In this document: piece by piece, positions 29,288 through 40,755 of the stretch
Layout of the letters: every line of letters starts with the position of its first letter
Numbering within the stretch: the stretch's first letter is position 1
Origin: Marinobacter caseinilyticus
GTDB lineage: Bacteria; Pseudomonadota; Gammaproteobacteria; Pseudomonadales; Oleiphilaceae
Assembly (NCBI RefSeq): GCF_011074955.1
Contig: NZ_WUQJ01000018.1
Coordinates: 124,001 to 188,000, forward strand
Length of the DNA stretch: 64,000 nt
Direction of reading: 5' to 3'
Made by a program: the position numbers and the translations under genes
Notes under the pieces: model-generated
What the model was told of the DNA's origin: nothing
The model's input: only the letters and a program-made list of their open reading frames with translations
Database searches by the model: none

Positions 29288-30289
29288 GTGGGTTCAGTCA
29301 CCATAGCGGTAGACGCAATGAGCGGGGATTTAGGCCCTGCCGTTGCAGTCTCGGCATCTCTGGTCGCAGTGCGTGAAAATGAAGCCTTGAGTTTGATTCT
29401 GGTGGGTAACCGGACCGAACTCGAGGCTTTGTTGCATTCAGGGCACCCGCGTATCGATATCATGGAAGCGACCGATGTGGTGCGGATGAATGAGCGCCCG
29501 TCTCATGCGCTCAGGCATAAGCAAAATTCTTCCATGGCCGTGGCCTTGCGACTCGTGCGCGACGGCCAGGCTCAGGGCTGTGTCAGTGCCGGCAATACTG
29601 GCGCACTCATGGTTTTCGGGCGCTCTATCCTGCGTATGTATCCCGGTATAGAGCGTCCGGCGATCACCAAGCTGATCCCATCGCTGCGAGGTCGTTGCCA
29701 TGTTCTCGATCTCGGCGCTAACGTGGATGCGAGTGCGGAAAACCTTTACCAGTTTGCCTTGATGGGGTCATTGATGGCCTCTGCGGTTAACAATTTGCAG
29801 GAGCCTCGGGTGGCGCTCCTGAATGTCGGTGAGGAAGAGATCAAGGGCAACGAGCAGGTTCGGCTTGCCTCTCACATGTTGGCCCAGTGCGACACTCTGA
29901 ATTACATCGGTTATGTGGAAGGTAGCGATCTGTTCCGGGATGTGGCGGACGTTGTAGTGTGTGATGGCTTCGTTGGAAACATCGCCCTGAAAACCGGAGA
30001 AGGCGTTGCCGGATTGCTCATCGAATTATTGGAAAAGACCTTTGCTCGCAGTTTGTATGGTCGGATTGTAGGCTGGCTGGCCCGCCCGATTCTCGGCCGT
30101 GTCCTGAAATTGATGGACCCCTCTCGCCACAATGGCGCCAGCTTGCTTGGACTTCAGGGCGTAGTGATCAAGAGCCACGGCAACGCCAATGAGCGGGCGA
30201 TGTTATCCGCTATCCGGCAGGCGGTGCTGGAAGTCGAGCTCGAAGTACCCCGGCGTATCAATGAACGTCTGGACGATCTCCTGCTTTAA
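29288..30289 (+). CDS. plsX: Phosphate acyltransferase PlsX
   Basis: 333 residues; converts acyl-ACP to acyl-phosphate for phospholipid synthesis at the membrane surface. Typical segments are TIAVDAMSGDLGP, VSAGNTGALM, RPAITKLIPS, LDLGANVD, NVGEEEIKGNE and VVCDGFVGNIALKTGEG. The start is GTG at 29288. fabH does not follow, unlike in E. coli; the next gene is fabD. Confidence 0.97.
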   Translation: MGSVTIAVDAMSGDLGPAVAVSASLVAVRENEALSLILVGNRTELEALLHSGHPRIDIMEATDVVRMNERPSHALRHKQNSSMAVALRLVRDGQAQGCVSAGNTGALMVFGRSILRMYPGIERPAITKLIPSLRGRCHVLDLGANVDASAENLYQFALMGSLMASAVNNLQEPRVALLNVGEEEIKGNEQVRLASHMLAQCDTLNYIGYVEGSDLFRDVADVVVCDGFVGNIALKTGEGVAGLLIELLEKTFARSLYGRIVGWLARPILGRVLKLMDPSRHNGASLLGLQGVVIKSHGNANERAMLSAIRQAVLEVELEVPRRINERLDDLLL

Positions 30290-30407
30290 GAGGCACACCA
30301 ATGCCTGTTCCTCGGCAATAATCGGGTCCGTGTCGTGGTGGGTTTTGGTTTTACCTTGTACTATTGGCTAATCTCCGGGAACGGACAATCACGGTAAGAT
30401 CGCCTTT

Positions 30408-31346
30408 ATGAAATCAGCATTTATTTTTCCAGGTCAAGGGTCGCAATCGATCGGTATGCTGAGTGCAGCCGCCGAGCATTGGCCCATCATCGAGCGTACT
30501 TTCGCTGAGGCTTCCCAGGTGCTGGGCTACGATCTCTGGCACCTCTGCCAGAATGGCCCCGCCGAAGAGTTGAATCAAACCGCCGTTACCCAACCCGCGT
30601 TGTTGACCGCCAGCGTAGCTTTGTGGCGACAGTGGTTTGTTTCGGGTGGCAAACAGCCTGAATTCGTCGCCGGGCACAGCCTTGGCGAATACAGTGCCCT
30701 GGTGGCGGCAGAGAGCTTGAACTTCTTTGATGCGGTTAAACTGGTCCGCTTACGGGGCGAGCTAATGCAAACAGCAGTGCCCGCCGGTGAAGGTCGAATG
30801 GCAGCCATTCTCGGCCTGGAAGACCAGGACGTCGTGGCGGCGTGCGCGGAAGCGGCCGGAAACGAGGTGGTCTCGGCCGTCAACTTCAATGCGCCGGGAC
30901 AAGTGGTGATAGCGGGTTCCGCCGCGGCGGTTGAGCGTGCAATTGATGCTTGTAAAGCTCGTGGGGCTCGCAAGGCGATGCCTCTGCCTGTTAGTGTGCC
31001 GTCCCACTGTGCTTTGATGAAAGGCGCGGCAGCGGAGTTGGCGATTGCGTTGGAAGACGTTAGCTTTAATGATGCTGTCATACCTGTTGTACAAAATGTG
31101 TCGGCCACTGTTGAGCAGAGCCGCGAGGTGTTGAAGTCCAATTTGGTGAAGCAACTATACTCACCAGTGCTATGGACTGATTCCATCAGACAGTTGATTG
31201 GCCAGGGGGCAAGCAATGCCATTGAGTGTGGCTCTGGCAAGGTATTGGCTGGCCTGGTCAAGCGGATAGATCGCGGGTTTCCGGTCTACAATATTGAAAC
31301 GCCAGATGCTTTGGCGGAAGCGCTCGAGGCAACTGAACAGTCGTAA
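30408..31346 (+). CDS. fabD: Malonyl-CoA:ACP transacylase FabD
   Basis: 312 residues; loads malonyl groups onto ACP. FPGQGSQSIGML (residues 5-16), the nucleophile elbow GHSLGEYSAL, the Arg in VKLVRLRGELMQ and the catalytic His in VPSHCALM are all visible. It lies between plsX and fabG in the fatty acid operon. Confidence 0.97.
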   Translation: MKSAFIFPGQGSQSIGMLSAAAEHWPIIERTFAEASQVLGYDLWHLCQNGPAEELNQTAVTQPALLTASVALWRQWFVSGGKQPEFVAGHSLGEYSALVAAESLNFFDAVKLVRLRGELMQTAVPAGEGRMAAILGLEDQDVVAACAEAAGNEVVSAVNFNAPGQVVIAGSAAAVERAIDACKARGARKAMPLPVSVPSHCALMKGAAAELAIALEDVSFNDAVIPVVQNVSATVEQSREVLKSNLVKQLYSPVLWTDSIRQLIGQGASNAIECGSGKVLAGLVKRIDRGFPVYNIETPDALAEALEATEQS

Positions 31347-31391
31347 GCGCTCAAAACACAGAGTGATGGATAACCAAAAAGGATGCATGTG

Positions 31392-32135
31392 ATGTCTCTT
31401 GAGGGCAAAACCGCACTTGTAACCGGCGCCACGCGCGGCATCGGTAAAGCGATTGCCAGAGCCCTGTCTGAACAGGGTGTCCAGGTGGTGGGCACGGCCA
31501 CCAGTGCAGACGGTGCCGAATCAATCAGCGCTGAGCTCAAAGCGCATGGCCTGAACGGCTTTGGCATTGTCATGGACGTTGCTGACCCTGAAAGTATCGA
31601 AAAAGGTTTGAAGCAGGTTGTAGAGAAAGCGGGGGCTCCGCAGATTTTGGTAAACAATGCGGGCATTACCCGTGATAACCTGCTCATGCGTATGAAAGAT
31701 GATGATTGGTCGTCGGTTATTGATACCAACCTGGCCAGTGTGTTCAGAACCAGCAAAGCCGTGCTGCGAGGCATGGCAAAGGCTCGTTGGGGACGGATTA
31801 TCAATATCAGCTCGGTGGTCGCCGGTATGGGCAATCCGGGGCAAGTGAATTATTGCGCCGCCAAAGCGGGCGTCGAGGGTCTGACCCGCAGCCTCGCCAA
31901 GGAAATGGGCAATCGGGGCATCACCGTAAATTGTGTGGCTCCGGGCTTTATTGACACGGATATGACACGGAAACTGGACGATAGCCAGCGTGAGGCTATG
32001 ATGGAAGTCATACCAGCTGGTCGTCTGGGCGAGCCGGTAGAGGTGGCTGCAGTCGTAGCATTTCTTGCTTCCGAGGTGGCTGGCTACGTGAACGGCGAAA
32101 CCATTCACGTTAACGGTGGCATGTATATGGGCTGA
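31392..32135 (+). CDS. fabG: 3-oxoacyl-ACP reductase FabG
   Basis: 247-residue NADPH-dependent short-chain reductase. TGATRGIGKAIA is the cofactor loop, NNAGITRDNL and NISSVVAGMG give the Asn and Ser, and YCAAKAG holds the Tyr-Lys pair. The ATG at 31392 is preferred over that at 31383, because AAGGA is correctly spaced only from the former. Confidence 0.97.
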   Translation: MSLEGKTALVTGATRGIGKAIARALSEQGVQVVGTATSADGAESISAELKAHGLNGFGIVMDVADPESIEKGLKQVVEKAGAPQILVNNAGITRDNLLMRMKDDDWSSVIDTNLASVFRTSKAVLRGMAKARWGRIINISSVVAGMGNPGQVNYCAAKAGVEGLTRSLAKEMGNRGITVNCVAPGFIDTDMTRKLDDSQREAMMEVIPAGRLGEPVEVAAVVAFLASEVAGYVNGETIHVNGGMYMG

Positions 32136-32178
32136 AGGGTTTTGAAAGCCCTTTTAGCACAAGACCTTAGATACACAC

Positions 32179-32200
32179 CCCTGCTTGTTTGCAAGCAGGG
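32179..32200 (+). other. Hairpin between fabG and acpP
   Basis: Perfect nine-base stem CCCTGCTTG / CAAGCAGGG with a four-base loop, followed by only TTTAAAC. It could be a weak terminator or an mRNA-processing/stability element that raises acpP expression over fabG. No other regulatory signal was seen in this 120-base gap. Confidence 0.45.
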
Positions 32201-32255
32201 TTTAAACTAAACTGGCAATCTAAAATTGCTTGGTTGACATAAAAGTGAGGAAATT

Positions 32256-32489
32256 ATGAGTACAGTTGAAGAGCGCGTAAAGAAGATCGTTTGTGAACAA
32301 CTGGGCGTTAAAGAGTCCGAAGTTCAAAACTCCTCTTCTTTTGTAGAGGACCTTGGCGCTGACTCACTGGACACCGTTGAGCTGGTGATGGCACTCGAAG
32401 AAGAATTTGAAACTGAGATTCCCGACGAGGAAGCGGAAAAGCTCGCCAGTGTTCAGGACGCGATCGACTACATCGTCTCGCACACCTGA
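32256..32489 (+). CDS. acpP: Acyl carrier protein
   Basis: 77-residue acidic four-helix carrier. The phosphopantetheine serine is in [26 protein letters not shown] precedes the ATG by seven bases. A strong terminator follows, so acpP can be expressed as a separate abundant message. Confidence 0.98.
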   Translation: MSTVEERVKKIVCEQLGVKESEVQNSSSFVEDLGADSLDTVELVMALEEEFETEIPDEEAEKLASVQDAIDYIVSHT

Positions 32490-32518
32490 TACTCTGCACG
32501 ATCTATACGCCAAGCATG

Positions 32519-32554
32519 AGCCGTCCTGAATCATTCTGATAGGACGGCTTTTTT
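32519..32554 (+). terminator. Rho-independent terminator after acpP
   Basis: AGCCGTCCT / AGGACGGCT stem, 13-base loop, then a run of six T. Confidence 0.9.
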
Positions 32555-32655
32555 ATTGGCGTTGAATTCGGGTTTCATCAGAAATATCAGACTTGAGGGC
32601 TTGACTGTTTGAGTGCGCAAAGGCACTTGGACAGTGGGCTTAGGTGAAGAGCATT

Positions 32656-33903
32656 ATGGCTGAACGACGTGTTGTTATCACGGGTCTGGGCATGCTTTCC
32701 CCGCTAGGGAACGACGTGGCATCCTCATGGCAAGGTATCAAAGAAGGGCGAAGCGGCATCGGCCCAATCGAGCGCTTTGATGCAGAGGGCTATAACACCA
32801 GGATCGGTGGCGCTATTCGGGACCTGGACTTCGAGTCTTATCTGACCGCTAAAGACGCCCGAAAAATGGACGCGTTTTTGCAGTACGGACTTATCGCAGC
32901 GCAACAGGCCGTAGAGCACAGCGGGCTGGAGCAGTGCGACAATCTGGATAAGGAGCGAGTGGGCGTTGCTATAGGCTCTGGGATTGGTGGTCTGGAGTTT
33001 ATTGAGAAGAACGTGCTGGCACTGAATGAAAGTGGACCGCGGAAAGTCTCTCCGTTTTTTGTGCCCGCAACCGTCATTAACATGATTGCAGGCAATGTGG
33101 CGATAAGGTTCGGTTATCAGGGGCCGAACATTGCCATTACGACGGCCTGTACTACGGGTACCCATAATATTGGTTACGCCGCCAGAACCATTAAGTATGG
33201 CGATGCCGATGTGATGTTGGCTGGTGGCGCCGAAATGGCGACGACCAAGACCGGCATCGCAGCCTTTGCGGCGGCCAGAGCCTTGTCAACCCGTAATGAC
33301 GATCCCGAGCGTGCCAGCCGGCCTTGGGACAAGGGGCGAGACGGGTTTGTGCTCAGTGATGGCGCCGGCGTCATGGTGCTTGAAGAGCTGGAACACGCGG
33401 TGAAACGCGGGGCCACCATTTACGGTGAGGTGGTTGGTTTTGGTATGAGTGACGATGCACACCATATAACCGCACCACCATCGTCCGGCGAAGGCGCTCA
33501 GCGTGCTATGAAAAACGCCATCCGGGATGCCGGATTGTCACTCACTGACATTGATTACATCAATGCGCACGGTACTTCCACCCAAGTCGGTGACCTTGCG
33601 GAAGTCGCCGCGGTCAAGCAGGTGTTTGGTGATCATGCCCACAAGCTTGCCATGAGCAGTACCAAGTCCATGACCGGACACCTGCTGGGAGCCGCCGGCG
33701 CCGTAGAGGCAATATTTTCGGTGCTGGCTCTGCACGAGGGTGTGTTGCCGCCGACCATTAACCTGGAAGAGCCGGACGAGGGCTGTGATCTGGATTTTGT
33801 ATCGGACGGCGCGCGTAAGTCGGACGTCCGTATAACACTGTCCAATTCCTTTGGCTTTGGTGGTACCAACGGCACGCTTATTTTCAAGCGTTATGAGGGC
33901 TGA
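32656..33903 (+). CDS. fabF: 3-oxoacyl-ACP synthase II FabF
   Basis: 415-residue condensing enzyme. [15 protein letters not shown] opens the protein; the catalytic triad is Cys in [12 protein letters not shown], His in [11 protein letters not shown] and His in [12 protein letters not shown]. The gatekeeper loop GFGGTNGTL is at the end. The ATG at 32656 is preferred to an in-frame GTG at 32644. Confidence 0.97.
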   Translation: MAERRVVITGLGMLSPLGNDVASSWQGIKEGRSGIGPIERFDAEGYNTRIGGAIRDLDFESYLTAKDARKMDAFLQYGLIAAQQAVEHSGLEQCDNLDKERVGVAIGSGIGGLEFIEKNVLALNESGPRKVSPFFVPATVINMIAGNVAIRFGYQGPNIAITTACTTGTHNIGYAARTIKYGDADVMLAGGAEMATTKTGIAAFAAARALSTRNDDPERASRPWDKGRDGFVLSDGAGVMVLEELEHAVKRGATIYGEVVGFGMSDDAHHITAPPSSGEGAQRAMKNAIRDAGLSLTDIDYINAHGTSTQVGDLAEVAAVKQVFGDHAHKLAMSSTKSMTGHLLGAAGAVEAIFSVLALHEGVLPPTINLEEPDEGCDLDFVSDGARKSDVRITLSNSFGFGGTNGTLIFKRYEG

Positions 33904-33914
33904 ACGGTGCCGTG

Positions 33915-34720
33915 ATGGATGTCATCTGGTCTGACGGTGGTGGCATTCCCGCGAGTGATCGTGGCCTGGCGTATGGCGATGGTCTGTTCGAGACCATTCG
34001 CGTACGCAACAACCAGCCCACCCTGAGGCGTCGTCACGTGCAACGCTTCCTGGATGACGCGCGAAGACTCGGGATCCCGTTGATCGAGGCGGACCTCGAT
34101 CGCGCGATAGACGTCGCAATGCGCCGGTATGCCGCCAATGCCGACTGGGTGCTCAAGCTTATATTGACCCGGGGCAGCGGTGGTCGAGGCTACAAGCCGC
34201 CGGCCACGCCACGGCCACGGTTGATCCTGAGTGCACATGCACTGCCTTCGATGCCACCCGCAAAGGGTGTATCGGCCTGCCTTTCAAACTTACAGGTGTT
34301 GGTTCAGCCGCAATTTTCAGGCATTAAATCGCTATCCAGGTTGGATCAGGTGTTGGCCAGCCAAGCCATTCCGACCCGATGTTACGAGTCAATCATGACG
34401 GATTCGAGGGGGCGCCTGATTGAGGGCACCCGCACCAACATCATGATGTTGTATGACGATCAGTGGCTGGTTCCACCGCAACACAGCGTGGCGGTCGCTG
34501 GCGTGATGCAAGCCCGGCTTGGTCATTGGCTGCGAAGTCAGGGCAACAGGATAGCGGAACGCCCCATCGCGCCATCCATGCTGACACGGCCCGAATGCCA
34601 GGGCTTGCTGCTCATGAACAGCGTGATCGGCGTTGTGCCTGTTCGTCGTTTAGGTTGTGTTAAGTTGCCTGTTGATGCCCGCCTTGCGACAATCACCGGC
34701 CAAAGTCTCTTAATGGAATA

Positions 34721-34721
<1 letters not shown>
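33915..34721 (+). CDS. pabC: Aminodeoxychorismate lyase PabC
   Basis: 268-residue PLP fold-type IV enzyme; releases pyruvate from 4-amino-4-deoxychorismate to give p-aminobenzoate for folate. SDRGLAYGDGLFETIRV is the family N terminus, the PLP lysine is in GIKSLSRLDQVLA, and LIEGTRTNIM follows. The stop codon shares one base with the mltG GTG start. Confidence 0.93.
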
Positions 34722-36429
<1,708 letters not shown>

Positions 36430-36511
36430 AACGGGCGGCCACCGTGCAAGTACTGGCATAGTCTGCTTTAATGATAAGACGTTGTCAGCCAGAGCGTTTT
36501 CCCAATCAATT

Positions 36512-37303
36512 ATGTTGAACGCGCGTCTTATCAAGCTCCCAGAGTCTGCATGCCAGCACCGACACGAGCATCATCAGCTTGTTATCGGGGTCGGGGGCGA
36601 GTCTGAAGTTTGTGTTGACGGCATTGGCTCGCGGGTCGACAGCTGGACGGCTTGCCTGGTGCCAACCGACGCCCGCCACGACTATCGCGGCAATGAGCGC
36701 AACCATGTGCTCGTTGTCGATTTGGATCCCTATTTCCCGGCCCTGAACAACCCGGCGCACAGTGACTATGAGCGCCTGGCGCCACTGTTTGAGCGGCCCC
36801 GTAACATGGGAATGGATAACCGGCTTCAAGGCCTGGTTCAGCTGTGCGCAGGAGAGTTCAGTCGTGCGCCTGACAACGACACCATGCACCGCCACCTGGC
36901 CACCGGCATCCTGCATTGCATGTCGGAACGGTTGGCAACCTCAGATAACCCACGACATTCCCGAAAGACCGTCTGCCCGGATACGATTCGACGTTTCGTA
37001 ATGGAAAACCTGCACAAGAAAATAACCGTGCGGGACCTGGCGAGCGTGGCGTGCCTGAGTGTCAGTCGGTTTCATGAAACCTTCCGAGCAATTACTGGCA
37101 TTACACCCCATCAATATCTCCTTCAGACTCGACTTGAACAAGCTGTTCAGCTTCTCACTGGCACGGCCTTGACGGTATCGGAAATCAGTTTCCGGACAGG
37201 CTTTTCAAGCCAGGGTGCATTGACCAATGCACTGCACAAACACCGAGGCATTACCCCCTCTGTCCTGCGCTCAACTGAGACAAAAACACTGGATTTTGGT
37301 TAG
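36512..37303 (+). CDS. AraC-family regulator, probably of proline catabolism
   Basis: 263 residues from the ATG at 36512 (a TTG at 36482 would add 10). The N-terminal half is a cupin-like sensor domain beginning around the His-rich ESACQHRHEHHQLVIG. The C-terminal half (about 165-255) holds two helix-turn-helix units: KITVRDLASVACLSVSRFHETF and LTVSEISFRTGFSSQGALTNAL. It stands directly before putA, which here lacks its own DNA-binding domain. Direct repeats typical of AraC sites lie in the gap. By analogy with Pseudomonas PruR it is probably a proline-responsive activator of putA/putP. Confidence 0.85.
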   Translation: MLNARLIKLPESACQHRHEHHQLVIGVGGESEVCVDGIGSRVDSWTACLVPTDARHDYRGNERNHVLVVDLDPYFPALNNPAHSDYERLAPLFERPRNMGMDNRLQGLVQLCAGEFSRAPDNDTMHRHLATGILHCMSERLATSDNPRHSRKTVCPDTIRRFVMENLHKKITVRDLASVACLSVSRFHETFRAITGITPHQYLLQTRLEQAVQLLTGTALTVSEISFRTGFSSQGALTNALHKHRGITPSVLRSTETKTLDFG

Positions 37304-37321
37304 AAAAGCGAATAATCGGAC

Positions 37322-37352
37322 GATTTTGTAAAAAAACCGTAGGTTTTTGTAA
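37322..37352. promoter_or_regulatory. Predicted AraC-type operator (two direct repeats)
   Basis: GATTTTGTAA at 37322-37331 and GTTTTTGTAA at 37343-37352 agree in nine of ten positions. They are exactly 21 bases apart, i.e. two helical turns, the spacing used by AraC-family dimers. They lie 120-150 bases before the putA start and just after the regulator gene. Confidence 0.55.
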
Positions 37353-37471
37353 GTCATTAACTTTCTGCCACACTAAATTAAGGTATCAGCTGAACGTTGT
37401 CAGAGCGCGCCAGGGAATAAGTGCGTTTTTACTGACTCTCATAATTAAATTTTGACGTTGAGACGCATACT

Positions 37472-40400
37472 ATGTTCAAGGCGAGTAAAGTTCTTGAGCC
37501 TGCATTTCAGGAGCAACCGCGCTCTTTTTTCTGGCAGGGCATTACCAGTAACTATTCGGTCGACGAAACCGAGTACCTGAAAGAATTGATCCCGCTCGCC
37601 CAAAGCGACGCAGCTGAGTACCGCGCTGTCACCGAAATCGCCACCAAGCTGATAAAAAAGGTCCGTGAGCAGGACGACTCAGTTCATATGATCGACGCCT
37701 TATTGCAGGAATACAGCCTGGATACCCAGGAAGGCATTTTGCTTATGTGTCTGGCGGAGGCATTGATGCGAATCCCCGACAAGCACACAGCAGACGCGCT
37801 TATCGAGGACAAGATGTCGGTGGCCGACTGGAAAAAACACGTCGGTCGGAGTGAGTCCACTCTGGTAAACGCCTCGACCTGGGGCTTGTTGCTGACCGGG
37901 CGCGTGGTCAAAATGGACAAGCGTCTAGACGGCTCGCCGACCAATGTCTGGAAGCGGCTGGTCAAACGAAGCGGTGAACCGGTGATTCGCAGCGCCATGT
38001 ATCGCGCAATGGGTATCATGGGCAAGCAGTTCGTGTTGGGCCGCGACATCGGTGAAGCGCTCAAAAATGCCCGGGAATACCGGGACGAAGGCTATACCTA
38101 TTCCTTCGACATGCTTGGCGAAGCGGCCATGACCAAAGACGACGCCGCCCGTTATCTGAAAGACTACATGGACGCCATTGACGCGGTTGGCAGCGATGCC
38201 TACCCGAAGAACAATGCCCCGGCACCTTCGATTTCCATCAAGCTATCGGCGCTGCACCCCCGGTACGAAGTGGCGCAAGAAGCACGAGTCCTGAAAGAAC
38301 TCTATGAAACCGTCATCGGGCTGCTGCAGACCGCCCGGGACAAAGGCGTCGCCATCACCATCGATGCCGAGGAAATGGACCGTCTCGAGTTATCGATGCA
38401 GCTATTCGAGAAAGTCTTCAGCTCACCTGTGGTGAGAGGCTGGGGCGGCTTTGGTCTGGTTATTCAGGCGTATTCCAAGCGCGCCCTGCCGGTACTTTGC
38501 TGGCTGACCAAGCTTGCGAAAGAACAGGGTGATGAAATTCCGATTCGACTGGTTAAGGGGGCTTACTGGGACACTGAAATCAAGCTGTGCCAGCAACTTG
38601 GGCTTGAGGGGTACCCGGTGTTCACCCGTAAAGAAGCGACGGATACTTCGTACCTGGCCTGCCTGAGATTTTTGTTGAGCGACTATACCAAGGGCGCTTT
38701 GTACCCGCAGTTGGCCAGCCACAATGCCCATACAGTTGCGTCGGTGTTGGCGATGGCAAAAAACAAAGACCGCAACATTGAATTCCAACGTCTGCACGGT
38801 ATGGGCGATGCGCTCTACAACACAGTGTTGGCGGAAGATAACATTCCGGTCCGGATCTACGCCCCCGTCGGTGCTCACAAAGACCTGCTGCCCTACCTGG
38901 TCCGTCGTCTGCTTGAAAATGGCGCAAATTCGTCGTTTGTTCACCGTCTGGTGGATGCGGAAACGCCTATCGCTGACCTGGTCCAGAATCCCGTACAACA
39001 GTTGCAAACCTACGATTCGCTACCCAACAACCGGATTCCATTGCCGACCCAGATTTTTGGCAACGAACGGCCAAATTCCAAGGGCATGAACCTGCACGTC
39101 GTAGACGATCTCGATCCTTTGCTCAAGACCATGGATAAGTGGCGCAGCACTGAATGGGAAGCGGGCCCGATTATTAACGGCAGCCATCGTAAACACGGTG
39201 ATCGCCGCGCCGTACGCGCGCCCTACGATCAGTCGCAGTCGGTGGGGCACGCCTATTGGTCCAGTGAGCAACAGGCGAAAGAAGCTCTGGAGGTGGCCGA
39301 TGGTGCTTTCCAGCGCTGGAATGAGACACCGGTGGATGCGCGTGCCAAGTGCCTGGAGCGCTACGCCGATTTGATGGAAGCCAACATCGAAGAGCTGATG
39401 GCAATCTGTTGTCGTGAAGCGGGCAAAACGCTTCAGGATGGCATTGATGAAGTTCGCGAAGCGGTGGATTTCTGCCGTTACTACGCCATTCAGGGGCGTG
39501 CCCGATTCGGCTCAGCGATTGCACTGCCGGGTCCCACCGGCGAGAGCAACGAGCTGTATCTGGAAGGCCGGGGTGTCTTCCTCTGTATCAGCCCCTGGAA
39601 CTTTCCGCTGGCAATCTTCACCGGCCAGATCATGGCGGCGCTGGTGGCCGGTAATACGGTCATTGCCAAGCCGGCAGAGCAGACCAGTCTGGTGGCACAT
39701 CGCGCGGTTGAGCTCATGTTGCAGGCCGGCTTTCCCGCGGATGTGATTCAGTTTTTGCCGGGTGACGGCGCCAAGCTGGGTGGGGTGTTGACCCCCGATC
39801 ATCGTGTCGCCGGTATCGTCTTCACCGGATCAACGCCGGTTGCGCACATCCTCAATCGCACGTTGGCCGAGCGGAAAGGGGCCATTGTGCCACTGATCGC
39901 AGAAACCGGCGGCCAGAATGCCATGATCGTCGACAGCAGCGCGTTGCCGGAGCAGGTGGTGCGCGATGTGGTGCACTCGTCGTTTGCCAGTGCCGGTCAA
40001 CGGTGCTCCGCCTTGCGGGTGCTGTACGTCCAGAAAGATGTCGCCGATCGCATGGAAACACTGCTCGCCGGTGCCATGCAGGAGCTATCGGTCGGCGATC
40101 CGGCACTTCATAGCACCGACGTTGGGCCGGTGATTGATGAAGAGGCCCAGTCCGGTCTGCAGGCACATCTGGCGGATCTTGAAAAATCCGCACGCTTTAT
40201 TGCCAGAACCCGGCTACCGCCGGCCTGTCAGAGCGGATTTTTTGTTCCGCCATCCGCCTATGGGATAGACAGCATCAGCCAGTTGGCAACCGAACACTTT
40301 GGGCCAATTCTGCACATTGTGCGATATGACGCTGAAAAATTGGACAATGTGATTGATGAGATCAATAACGCGGACTATGGTTTAACGTTGGGTATTCATA

Positions 40401-40651
40401 GCCGCAGTGAGTCAACCGCTTCTTACATTGAGAAGCGGGTGAAGGTGGGTAATACCTACATCAACCGGAACCAGATTGGTGCCGTTGTGGGTGTTCAGCC
40501 CTTTGGTGGTCGTGGCCTATCAGGGACCGGGCCAAAAGCGGGTGGGCCGCACTATCTGTTGAGATTCGCAACAGAGAGGGCTCGGACCATTAATACAACA
40601 GCTGTTGGAGGAAATGCATCGCTGCTTTCACTTGGTATTGAGAAGGTCTAG
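37472..40651 (+). CDS. putA: Bifunctional proline dehydrogenase / glutamate-semialdehyde dehydrogenase PutA (short form)
   Basis: 1059 residues; oxidises proline to glutamate in two steps. The N-terminal about 500 residues are the FAD-dependent proline dehydrogenase (SIKLSALHPRYE, VKGAYWDTEIK, RIYAPVG). The C-terminal about 500 are the NAD-dependent aldehyde dehydrogenase with CISPWNFPLA, GAKLGGVL, ETGGQNAMIV, the catalytic Cys in SAGQRCSALR, and QPFGGRGLSGTG. The protein opens directly with MFKASKVLEP and lacks the ribbon-helix-helix repressor domain of E. coli PutA and the C-terminal extra domain, so regulation must come from another protein, presumably the adjacent AraC regulator. Confidence 0.97.
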   Translation: MFKASKVLEPAFQEQPRSFFWQGITSNYSVDETEYLKELIPLAQSDAAEYRAVTEIATKLIKKVREQDDSVHMIDALLQEYSLDTQEGILLMCLAEALMRIPDKHTADALIEDKMSVADWKKHVGRSESTLVNASTWGLLLTGRVVKMDKRLDGSPTNVWKRLVKRSGEPVIRSAMYRAMGIMGKQFVLGRDIGEALKNAREYRDEGYTYSFDMLGEAAMTKDDAARYLKDYMDAIDAVGSDAYPKNNAPAPSISIKLSALHPRYEVAQEARVLKELYETVIGLLQTARDKGVAITIDAEEMDRLELSMQLFEKVFSSPVVRGWGGFGLVIQAYSKRALPVLCWLTKLAKEQGDEIPIRLVKGAYWDTEIKLCQQLGLEGYPVFTRKEATDTSYLACLRFLLSDYTKGALYPQLASHNAHTVASVLAMAKNKDRNIEFQRLHGMGDALYNTVLAEDNIPVRIYAPVGAHKDLLPYLVRRLLENGANSSFVHRLVDAETPIADLVQNPVQQLQTYDSLPNNRIPLPTQIFGNERPNSKGMNLHVVDDLDPLLKTMDKWRSTEWEAGPIINGSHRKHGDRRAVRAPYDQSQSVGHAYWSSEQQAKEALEVADGAFQRWNETPVDARAKCLERYADLMEANIEELMAICCREAGKTLQDGIDEVREAVDFCRYYAIQGRARFGSAIALPGPTGESNELYLEGRGVFLCISPWNFPLAIFTGQIMAALVAGNTVIAKPAEQTSLVAHRAVELMLQAGFPADVIQFLPGDGAKLGGVLTPDHRVAGIVFTGSTPVAHILNRTLAERKGAIVPLIAETGGQNAMIVDSSALPEQVVRDVVHSSFASAGQRCSALRVLYVQKDVADRMETLLAGAMQELSVGDPALHSTDVGPVIDEEAQSGLQAHLADLEKSARFIARTRLPPACQSGFFVPPSAYGIDSISQLATEHFGPILHIVRYDAEKLDNVIDEINNADYGLTLGIHSRSESTASYIEKRVKVGNTYINRNQIGAVVGVQPFGGRGLSGTGPKAGGPHYLLRFATERARTINTTAVGGNASLLSLGIEKV

Positions 40652-40682
40652 GCACCAAGTCAAATCCAGCAGACAACGTGTA

Positions 40683-40706
40683 TTCCCGGGCAAGGTTGGC
40701 CGGGAA
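40683..40706 (+). other. Intercistronic stem-loop between putA and putP
   Basis: TTCCCGG / CCGGGAA arms around a ten-base loop, without a T-run. It could adjust the level of putP against putA by mRNA processing. Confidence 0.35.
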
Positions 40707-40755
40707 AGAAAGAAACCATAAAAACACCCAAATAGCGCACGGGGAGACGTGAACA

